Shown here: positions 55,892 to 64,000 of the stretch, piece after piece
How positions within the stretch are numbered: the stretch's first letter is position 1
Layout of the letters: every line of letters begins with the position of its first letter
Source: Lotus japonicus
Lineage: Eukaryota > Streptophyta > Magnoliopsida > Fabales > Fabaceae
Direction of reading: 5' to 3'
Length of the DNA stretch: 64,000 nt
NCBI RefSeq assembly: GCF_012489685.1
Contig: NC_080043.1
Span: 67,573,920-67,637,919, forward strand
Translations under genes and position numbers: made by a program
The notes under the pieces: model-generated
The model's database searches: none
What the model saw: the letters and a program-made list of their open reading frames with translations, nothing else
Told to the model about the DNA's origin: nothing

Positions 55892-56343
55892 CTAGATATA
55901 TAAGAAGACATGGGATTCCTTTATAGAAAGTAGCTGAAGGTGCAGGGGACGAATGTCCTGATCAAGGGAAGCTAACTGGGCAGCCAGTTCTTCCTTCAGA
56001 ACTTCACTCTCATTGATGATATGAGTGGAGGCAGCAGCTTGAGTCACGTCACCTGCTTCTTCGTGATCTTCTCTTTCCCTATTTTCATGCTCAATGATCT
56101 GGGAAATGCTCTCGAATTGAGCTTCATGGTCCTTCCGGCTAGAGGCCAGTCGAAGGAGTTCTTTCAGAACTTCCTGAAGAGTTTGAAGACAGTGAGTCTG
56201 ATGGGATGTCAGCCAGCAGTCCAAAAGATTTCCAATCATCCCAAGAGCTTGAGAGATTTGAGAGATAGAGAGATTAACACTCCAGGGAAAGACCTGGCAA
56301 ATACCAGAGCCTTGAGTTCAGAGATCAATTCAACATAAGACAT
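55892..56343 (-). pseudogene. Element E ORF4, frameshifted
   Basis: Starts MSYVELISELKALVF at 56343. Relative to D one base is missing in the next few codons (about 56300), so the first frame ends early and the rest (WLTSHQTHCLQTLQEVL to IRPLHLQLLS) is in another frame ending at 55892. A TATA-like TTTATAATC lies about 85 bases upstream (56433-56426). It supports ORF4 as a family gene. Confidence 0.6.
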
Positions 56344-56623
56344 TTTTGGTTTGAGAAGAGAAGGGAATGAATTGAATTGAGTTGAACTGAATTGAGTTGT
56401 GATGGAGAAGAAGGAAAGCAACAGATTATAAAGGAGAGAAGTAACAGAAAAACATGCATAAAACTGATGGAACATAAATGCATGTAAGTTACTAAGAGAT
56501 GTGGACGGTGCATTGAATAAATTGTAGCAAAAACACATAAGCGAATAGAACAAGTCAAACATAGAATAAATGCACAGACATATAAGATGAATAATAAATA
56601 TGCATGAAAGAATTGAGAGGTGT

Positions 56624-58234
56624 TCAAGGCTTGGATGAAGATGGGAGATTCTCGATCAGATACTTCATCATGTTCTCCATCCTGCTGGAGGATTCCTGAA
56701 TCTGCCGACTTTGTTTTCTTTGAATGAGGCCTTGATGCTCAACCATCTGAAACAGCCTCTGCTGATCATCTTGTATCCTATCAATTCTGGCAGCCAGGAG
56801 AGCAACTTCCGGATGTGGAGCTGGTTCTGGAGCTTGAATAGGAACATATGTAGGTGCCTGAACTTCTGCCGCAGCTTGAGTAGGTATTTCCATCTGAACT
56901 TCATCAACCTCTGCAGCCTCATGAATAATAATCTCTTCAGCACTGTCCTCTGCAACCTTTGCTGGAATCATATCAGCATCTTCTGAGGTACGTTCAGAGA
57001 CAACATGAGTTCTTGCAGCCATTGCCCTTCTCATGGGTTCACAAACCTTGTGTAATACCCTCTGCCTCTGCTCATAAGCTCTTTCTGAGGCATCATGAAC
57101 TCTCAGACGCTTCTCTTTGCTAAGCTGCTTCTCAATTTCAGAAGCTCTACTTTCTGACCATCGTCCAAAGGCAGACCACATACCATCAACCAGAGATGCA
57201 TCAAATTGATTGTCAGTTACTTGATACAGCCATTGCAGTCTTCTGGTTGCTTCATCAGAGAACTCCTGAATGAGCTGAATGAGATTTTGTGGCCTGAAGG
57301 AGGGTGTCAGATCCATGATTGGCTGAGGAGTGTTGGTTGCATTAGAGCTTGAAGCATTAGAACTCTCAGTTCTAATTTGTCCTGAAGGATCTGATTCATT
57401 CACATGAACCTTCTCTAGTCCTGAATGATCTGATTCATCCATATGCTCAACCTCAGAAATAGTCACTTGTCTTTGCCTGGATGTAGCTGTCTTCTCAGGC
57501 GAGGTGAAGCTCAGATCTCTTGAGTTCACTGTGGAGTAGTGAGACAAGGACACATAGGAAGACTCAGCAGCAGCATCTTGGAGCAGATCTTCAAAATAGG
57601 AGGCTACCTGCTAGATAGGTTGCACATTGAAGGGAGGTTCTAGAATCTGAACATCCTCATCTCCAACGTCTTTCTCAGCAGGAATCTCACCAGATTCAGT
57701 TATCAAAAGGGTTCTTGAGGTGGATGGAGGCTTAGGTGTGAATTGTTGAACCAAGTCCCTCAATGTGGCCTCACTCTGAGCGATACCCTTAATGAAAGAA
57801 TTGAAGAGAGGTACAGACTCAGTTGTGGTGGATGTGGAAGAGGTTTGGATTGGGATGGATGGAATGGAAATGGTAGCAGTTTGGATGTTTAAGTGGGGAG
57901 CTTGTGTTTCGGCTTGAGAAATGATTTGTGTATAAGGTTCTGTTTGAGGTGGAACAGTTCGGATTGAGGTTGGCAGGGATGTAGATATAGGTACAGGTTG
58001 TTCAGGAATGACTACTAAAGCAGAATCTAAATTAATGTTTTCAGTAAGTTCCTTACTTGGATCTCTGATGATAGTAGATCTGGTGAGTCTGGCAGTCCTT
58101 GCAGGATCAGAGGCTATCTTTGATCTCCTTTCCCTTTGTACCTCTGAAGCACTCTCAGATGCTGGCTTTGGTTCTGGCCCCTTCTTCTGAAGTGGACCCT
58201 TCAGAGCCAGTTTCTTCCTCTTGGCTATGGGCGC
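56624..58234 (-). pseudogene. Element E envelope-like ORF3, 3' part
   Basis: The minus-strand frame is open from the F junction (58234) to the stop at 56624 except for TAG at 57613-57611, where D has Gln. It aligns with D from VKRRKL-like to the NLPSSSKP end. It keeps Trp where D has its TAG. The N-terminal half is displaced by F. Confidence 0.85.
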
Positions 58235-59437
58235 TGTAAGATCAAGTTTTGATCGAGTAATACAACTCTATGTTTTGATGATTACAAGTTAACATTTTAG
58301 TATGAACAATTTTGGTACTCTAACGTGTTTTTCTGAGTGTGCTATTTACAGGCTCTGACCTCAATTTTATCTCACACAAATCAGAAGCACTGTGCTTAAA
58401 AAGTGACCCAAGCAACGCTTTCGCAACATCTATGTTCACTGTGAACAGTAGAAACGCTTCAGAAGATCTGAAGTCATACAAGCTCTGATATGGACTCAGT
58501 CACTTGAAGTTCTGAAGATCCAGACGTTCTGACAACCCAGATACTCTGAAGGTTCAGATGTTCTGATGGTGTAGAAGACTCTGAAGATCCAGAAGCTGAA
58601 AAGTGGAAAATCTGATGTCCAGAAGCAAGATGGCTCTGAAGACCATGTACTTCCCTCTGAGTTCAGAATCAGAAGATACAATGGTCAGAGGATCTCTGCT
58701 TCCCTCTGACTCTGATCAACTAGCTTCACAAGTTCCAACATGAAGCATTCCTCTGATCAGAAGTCTACTAGGTTTAAAGGTCAAGTCACTATCCAAGTAC
58801 AAAAGCAAATGTACTACCCTGACGACCTACCTAACATTCTCAGCCACAGCAGAAGCTGGAATTTCCAGAACTGCCCTCCAACGGTAACATTCCCATGCAG
58901 CGTTCAAACCCTAATCCTTGGAGTATAAATAGAGGCTGAAGATTGAAAGATGCGGTTAGAAGAATCTCACACGTTCAAGCTATATTCAAACCTTCTAAGC
59001 ATTCTTTCATCTTGAATTCATTGTGTTTACTATTAGCTTTTCAGAAGCAAATTCTTTGTAAACATTCTTTCTTAAACAGTTGTTTAGTTACCTTTAGGAG
59101 ATCAAGGTTGATCGGATCCTAGAGAAGACTAAGAGAGTGAATCTTAGTGTGAGCTAAGTCAGTGTATTGTTAGTCACTTGTAGGTTTCAAGTGCAGTTGT
59201 AACATTTACCTGATTAGTGGATTGCCTTCATTCTAAGAAGGAAGAAATCACCTTAACGGGTGGACTGGATTAGCTTGAGTGATTCATCAAGTGAACCAGG
59301 ATAAAATCCTTGTGTGCTTTTCTATCTCTTATCTTAAGCACTTTGTTCTCGAAAGATTTGTTAAAATCTTTAAGGTGGAAGTTTAATTCTGAAAACGTTA
59401 TTCAAACCCCCCCTTTCTACCGTTTTTCATACCTTCA
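58235..59437 (+). repeat. Element F 5' LTR
   Basis: 1203 bases, clearly related to B and C but with more differences. CTCCAACGG is at 58876-58884 and TATAAATA at 58924-58931. It ends with a 7-C run and ACCTTCA. Confidence 0.94.
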
Positions 59438-59438
59438 A

Positions 59439-59451
59439 TTGGTATCAGAGC
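59439..59451 (+). promoter_or_regulatory. Primer binding site of element F
   Basis: TTGGTATCAGAGC after the LTR; initiator methionine tRNA type. Confidence 0.92.
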
Positions 59452-59509
59452 GCAAGTTCTGATTACCACACCTAACAGTGGTCAGTGATCCGGGCCGGTG
59501 TGAAAAACA

Positions 59510-61417
59510 ATGGCTACCACCAGTGAAACGCAAAAAGATGGTTACAATGCAAAGCCTCCCATGTTCGATGGTCAAAGGTTCGAATATTGGAAAGATAGAC
59601 TTGAAAGTTTCTTTCTGGGTTTCGATGCAGATCTCTGGGATATTATTGTGGATGGCTATGAGCGTCCAGTTGATGAAGAAGGCAAGAAGATCCCAAGGTC
59701 AGAGATGACTGCAGATCAAAAGAAGCTTTACTCACAACATCACAAAGCTAGAGCAATTCTTCTAAGTGCTATCTCTTATGAAGAGTACCAGAAGATTACA
59801 GATCGTGAGTATGCTAAGGGCATCTTTGAATCCCTGAAGATGTCTCATGAAGGAAAAAAGAAAGTCAAAGAATCAAAGGCGTTGTCTTTAATCCAAAAGT
59901 ATGAATCCTTCGTCATGGAGCCAAACGAGTCCATCGAAGAAATGTTTTCCAGATTTCAGTTGCTTGTAGCTGGAATACGACCTCTCAACAAGAGCTACAC
60001 AACAAAAGATCATGTCATAAGGGTCATCAGAAGTCTTCCTGAAAGCTGGATGCCCTTGGTGACTTCAATAGAGCTTACGAGAGATGTTGAACGTATGAGT
60101 TTAGAAGAACTCATCAGCATACTTAAGTGCCATGAACTGAAGCGCTCAGAGATGCAAGATCTGAGGAAGAAGTCAATAGCCTTGAAATCCAAATCTGAGA
60201 AGGCTAAAGCTGAGAAGTCAAAAGCTCTCCAAGCTGAAGCAGAAGAATCTGAAGAAGCATCAGAAGATTCTGATGAAGATGAGCTGACTCTGATCTCTAA
60301 AAGACTCAACCGCATCTGGAAGCACAAGCAAAGCAAGTACAGAGGCTCTGGAAAGGCCAAAGGAAAGTCTGAATCCTCAGGCCAGAAGAAGTCCTCAATT
60401 AAGGAAGTCACATGCTTTGAGTGCAAAGAATCAGGGCACTACAAAAGTGACTGTCCAAAGTTGAAGAAGGACAAGAGGCCAAAGAAGCACTTCAAGACCA
60501 AGAAAAGTCTGATGGTGACTTTTGACGAATCAGAGTCAGAGGATGTTGACTCTGATGGTGAAGTCCAAGGACTCATGGCTATTGTCAAAGACAAAGGAGC
60601 AGAGTCAAAGGATGTTGTTGACTCTGACTCAGAATCAGAAGGAGATCCTAACTCAGACGATGAAAATGAGGTATTCGCTTCTTTCTCAACCTCTGAACTG
60701 AAACATGCTTTGTCTGATATCATGGATAAGTATAACTCTTTATTGTCTAAGCGTAAAAAGTTGAAAAAGGGCTTATCTGCTGCTTCTAAGACTCCTTCTG
60801 AACATGAGAAAATCATTTCTGATTTGAAAAATGATAACCATGCTTTAGTGAATTCTAACTCTATGCTTAAGAATCAAATTGCTAAGTTAGAAGAAGTGAT
60901 TGCCTACGATGCCTCTGATAGTAAGCATGAATCTAAGTATGAAAAATCTTTTCAAAGATTCCTGGCTAAAAGCGTAGACAGAAGCTTAATGGCTTCAATG
61001 ATCTATGGCGTAAGCAGAAATGGAATGCATGGCATTAGCTATTCTAAACCAATTAGAAATGAGCCTTCTATGCCTAAAGCTAAATCTTTGTATGAATGCT
61101 TTGTTCCCTCTGGTACCATATTGCCTGATCCTTTACCTGCTGAAGTTGCTAAACCTCCTCTTAAAAAGGAATCTTTCTCCATGTCTAAATATCATGCAAA
61201 AATTCCTTTACATTACCATGTTGAGAAACCCAAGGTGATCAGAACCTCTTGGGTAACTAACAAGAGAGGACCCAGAAAGTGGGTACCTAAGGATAAGATT
61301 ATCTATGTTGCAGATATCCTTGATAGCTCCACTGAAACACCAATCATGGTATCTGGACAGTGGATGCTCGCGTCACATGACGGGAGAAAGGCGTATGTTC
61401 CAAGAGCTAAAACTTAA
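59510..61417 (+). CDS. gag: Element F gag
   Basis: 635 aa from the ATG at 59510, one residue shorter than C near the N terminus (MATTSETQ against MAATTSETQ). No stops. Zinc knuckle [14 protein letters not shown] near residue 300, acidic region, coiled coil, then the C-terminal part that overlaps the protease frame from 61305. It looks translatable. Confidence 0.94.
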   Translation: MATTSETQKDGYNAKPPMFDGQRFEYWKDRLESFFLGFDADLWDIIVDGYERPVDEEGKKIPRSEMTADQKKLYSQHHKARAILLSAISYEEYQKITDREYAKGIFESLKMSHEGKKKVKESKALSLIQKYESFVMEPNESIEEMFSRFQLLVAGIRPLNKSYTTKDHVIRVIRSLPESWMPLVTSIELTRDVERMSLEELISILKCHELKRSEMQDLRKKSIALKSKSEKAKAEKSKALQAEAEESEEASEDSDEDELTLISKRLNRIWKHKQSKYRGSGKAKGKSESSGQKKSSIKEVTCFECKESGHYKSDCPKLKKDKRPKKHFKTKKSLMVTFDESESEDVDSDGEVQGLMAIVKDKGAESKDVVDSDSESEGDPNSDDENEVFASFSTSELKHALSDIMDKYNSLLSKRKKLKKGLSAASKTPSEHEKIISDLKNDNHALVNSNSMLKNQIAKLEEVIAYDASDSKHESKYEKSFQRFLAKSVDRSLMASMIYGVSRNGMHGISYSKPIRNEPSMPKAKSLYECFVPSGTILPDPLPAEVAKPPLKKESFSMSKYHAKIPLHYHVEKPKVIRTSWVTNKRGPRKWVPKDKIIYVADILDSSTETPIMVSGQWMLASHDGRKAYVPRAKT

Positions 61418-63094
61418 GCCTGGAGGCGAAGTTGGCTTTGGTGGCAACGAAAAGGGTAAAATTGTTGGTACTGGTACTATTTGTGTAGATAGTAGTCCAT
61501 GCATTGACAATGTTTTATTGGTAGACGGCTTAACTCATAACTTATTGTCTATAAGTCAATTAGCTGACAAGGGTTATGATGTTATCTTTAATCAAAAGTC
61601 CTGCCGGGCTGTAAGTCATATCGATGGCTCTGTTCTGTTTAACAGCAAGAGGAAGAACAACATTTATAAGATCAGATTATCTGAGTTGGAGGCTCAGAAT
61701 GTGAAGTGTCTTCTGTCTGTTAATGAAGAGCAATGGGTATGGCATAGACGGTTAGGGCATGCCAGTATGAGAAAGATTTCTCAGCTGAGCAAGCTAAACC
61801 TTGTCAGGGGCTTACCCACTCTGAAGTTCTCTTCAGACGCTCTTTGTGAAGCATGTCAGAAAGGCAAATTCACAAAAGTCCCTTTCAAGGCAAAGAATGT
61901 TGTCTCAACCTCAAGGTCGTTGGAACTTCTGCATATCGACCTGTTTGGACCAGTGAAAACAGAGTCTATAGGTGGCAAGAGATATGGGATGGTCATTGTT
62001 GACGACTATAGCCGCTGGACATGGGTAAAATTTCTAACCCGCAAGGATGAGTCTCATGCTGTGTTCTCTACCTTCATAGCCCAAGTGCAAAACGAGAAGG
62101 CTTGTAGGATTGTGCGTGTCAAAAGTGACCATGGTGGAGAGTTTGAGAATGACAAGTTTGAGAGTCTGTTTGATTCATATGGAATTGCACATGATTTCTC
62201 CTGTCCCAGAACTCCTCAACAAAATGGTGTTGTTGAGAGGAACAACAGAACTCTTCAGGAGATGGCTAGAACCATGCTCCAAGAAACTGGCATGGCTAAG
62301 CACTTTTGGGCAGAGGCAGTAAACACAACGTGTTACATTCAGAACAGAATCTCTGTGAGACCAATTCTGAATAAGACTCCCTATGAATTGTGGAAGAATA
62401 TTAAACCCAACATTTCTTACTTTCATCCTTTTGGTTGTGTTTGTTATGTTCTTAATACTAAGGATAGATTGCATAAGTTTGATGCTAAATCGTCTAAATG
62501 TCTATTACTTGGTTACTCTGAGAGATCTAAAGGTTTTAGATTCTATAATACTAATGCTAAAACAATTGAAGAATCTATTCATGTTAGATTTGACGATAAG
62601 CTTGACTCTGACCAGTCAAAGCTAGTTGAGAAATTTGCAGATTTAAGTATAAGTGTTTCTGACAAAGGCAAAGCTCCAAAGGAAGCTGAGCCAGAGGAAG
62701 ATGAACCAGAAGAAGCTGGTCCCTCTGATTCACAAACTCAGAAGAAGAGCAGAATCACTGCAGCTCATCCTAAGGAATTGATTCTGGGCAACAAAGATGA
62801 ACCAGTCAGAACCAGATCAGCCTTCAGACCCTCTGAAGAGACCCTGCTTAGTCTGAAAGGATTGGTGTCCTTAATTGAACCCAAGTCAATTGATGAAGCT
62901 CTTCAGGACAAAGACTGGATTCTGGCTATGGAAGAAGAATTGAATCAATTTTCCAAGAATGATGTTTGGAGCCTAGTGAAGAAGCCTCAAAGTGTCCATG
63001 TAATTGAATGAGAAAGGTGATGTAGTCAGAAACAAGGCAAGGCTAGTTGCTCAAGGCTATAGTCAGCAGGAAGGAATAGACTACACTGAAACAT
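61305..63094 (+). pseudogene. pol: Element F pol, truncated in reverse transcriptase
   Basis: Protease ([13 protein letters not shown]), integrase zinc finger and core are present. The core reads [12 protein letters not shown] and VERNNRTLQE, each with one change from C. After VHVI, at about 63006, 29 bases present in B and C are missing and the frame shifts to a stop at 63011. Homology to pol then runs on to GIDYTET at 63094, where it ends at the junction with A-type sequence. YVDD and RNase H are absent. Confidence 0.93.
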
Positions 63095-63148
63095 CATGTC
63101 TCAAAGTTCGTTGTTCTGTACTCTGTTTGTAATTGCTCTCGATTCATC
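63092..63148 (+). other. Chimeric junction with 18-base templated duplication
   Basis: CATCATGTCTCAAAGTTC at 63092-63109 repeats 63145-63162 exactly. On its left B/C-type pol ends with shared CAT; on its right the A-type leader begins with shared TTC. The leader itself then runs to the ORF3 ATG at 63149. Confidence 0.85.
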
Positions 63149-64000
63149 ATGTCTCAAAGTTCAGGAAAGAAGGAATCTGTCAAGGCCAAGATTGAAAGAA
63201 CTGCTAAAGGAGTCAAGTGTATGGGTTTGAAGAGTGATTCTTCTCAACCATCTTCTGTGTCCAAGAAAGCTCCCAAGACGATGAGATCACGAAACCCAAC
63301 GTGTAAGGTCTACAAATCACAGGTCAAGAATAGCAAAGCTCCGAATGTTCCTATCCTTGAGGATGTTCCTGACGAAGAGGAAATCAATGATGAAGATTCT
63401 CCTGTGAAATCGCCCCCTGATGTTGTGCCTGATGTTGAGACATCTGGGTCTAAGGAAAGTTCTGCTCAAGAAAATTGTGGAAAGGATTCCACTTCTCATG
63501 AAGATTCAGGTGGTGCTACCCAGCCTGATATCTCTGTATCATCCTCTTTTAAGGATGCTGATTCAAAGAATGATAACTCTGCGGGTATCAATTATGAAGA
63601 GCCAATCCAGGCTCCAACCTCTGTTCAGGACATCTCTGATGATGCTTCTGATGATGTTCCTCTGACTGAGACTTTTGCTGATAGTGTTGCTGCGAGGATG
63701 AAGAAGAAAAGAAGGATTTCTTCTCCTGAAATTACTCCTACTCCATCAAAGAAATCCAGACAGGCCAGTGTGAAGAGTAAGGGAAAGCAAAAGGAAGAAA
63801 AGACTCCCACTGAGAAGAAGAAGAGGAAGATTTCAGTTGAAGTTGAAGACTCTGGGTCAGATGTTGAAGTCGGTGTCCAGGACATTCGATCTTCTGAGAA
63901 AAAGAAGTTTTCTGGTAAGCGTATTCCTCAGAATGTTCCTGCTGTTCCTATTGATAGAGTGTCTTTCCACTTAGAAGAGAATGTTCAGAAGTGGAAGTTT
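63149..64000 (+). CDS. A-family envelope-like ORF3, 5' part, runs off the window
   Basis: 284 codons, open to the right edge, from MSQSSGKKESVKAK at 63149. It aligns throughout with the element A protein (from 2507 down), with a small deletion near KKSRQASV and a two-residue insertion near ISVEVEDSG. Basic KKKKR and KKKRK runs and acidic runs are kept. No stop or frameshift is seen. In A the gene is in frame with pol behind a leaky TAG; here that link is lost, so it could be read only from its own start. Confidence 0.85.
   Translation, partial: MSQSSGKKESVKAKIERTAKGVKCMGLKSDSSQPSSVSKKAPKTMRSRNPTCKVYKSQVKNSKAPNVPILEDVPDEEEINDEDSPVKSPPDVVPDVETSGSKESSAQENCGKDSTSHEDSGGATQPDISVSSSFKDADSKNDNSAGINYEEPIQAPTSVQDISDDASDDVPLTETFADSVAARMKKKRRISSPEITPTPSKKSRQASVKSKGKQKEEKTPTEKKKRKISVEVEDSGSDVEVGVQDIRSSEKKKFSGKRIPQNVPAVPIDRVSFHLEENVQKWKF

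Larger units (their letters stand above)
54016..58234 (-). mobile_element. Element E: Sirevirus of the D family, split by F
   Basis: Only its 3' end is visible: LTR 54016-55259, purine tract from 55260, ORF4 55892-56343 and ORF3 56624-58234. Element F enters at 58234/58235, so gag and pol of E must lie beyond the right edge. The five bases left of the LTR are GTCGT; the other copy is not in the window. Confidence 0.9.
58235..64000 (+). mobile_element. Element F: B/C-family Sirevirus joined to A-family ORF3
   Basis: Starts TGTAAGATC after GGCGC (58230-58234, probable duplication, partner off-window). LTR, primer site, gag and two thirds of pol are of the B/C family. At about 63092 the sequence changes to the A-family ORF3 leader and gene. 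The right end is outside the window. Confidence 0.88.

Overview
The window is plant nuclear DNA, most likely from a papilionoid legume. The evidence is a dense nest of Sirevirus-type Ty1/copia LTR retrotransposons: long gag, pol, an envelope-like third ORF, initiator-Met tRNA primer sites, and LTRs of 0.9-1.2 kb. The legume assignment is an inference from the SIRE1-like character of the elements. I see no ordinary host gene, no rRNA or tRNA gene and nothing prokaryotic.

Left nest (1-44938). Element A (minus strand) begins off the left edge. Its last three LTR bases are at 1-3 and its other LTR is 44062-44938. Its gag is split by element B (plus strand, 6264-42662, target duplication GTCAC). 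B carries two further insertions. Element C (minus strand, 6823-18895, duplication TATCC) lies in B's 5' LTR. Element D (plus strand, 22254-34447, duplication GTGGA) lies in B's integrase region. Removing each insert and one duplication copy rejoins the host frame. C is very young: its LTRs differ by one substitution plus a homopolymer, and gag and pol are open.

Middle (44939-54015). This is AT-rich sequence with small or decayed repeats: a retroposon with a 15-bp duplication, a copia Gag relic hit by a LINE fragment and a hAT-like element, two copies of a repeat ending in GGGTCTTACA, a LINE RNase H relic and a MITE.

Right nest (54016-64000). Element E (minus, same family as D) has its envelope-like ORF split by element F (plus, B/C family). 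F breaks off in reverse transcriptase and is joined to the start of an A-family envelope-like ORF, which runs off the right edge.

How the genes fit together: gag and pol supply capsid, protease, integrase, reverse transcriptase and RNase H. In B, C, D and F pol lies in the +1 frame relative to gag and overlaps it. In A gag-pol-ORF3 are one frame, and ORF3 follows a TAG CAA TTA readthrough signal. B, C and D instead have a conserved putative internal promoter before ORF3. Each family also has a small 3' gene with its own TATA-like box: sense in D/E, antisense in B/C. The antisense gene is the most unexpected feature.
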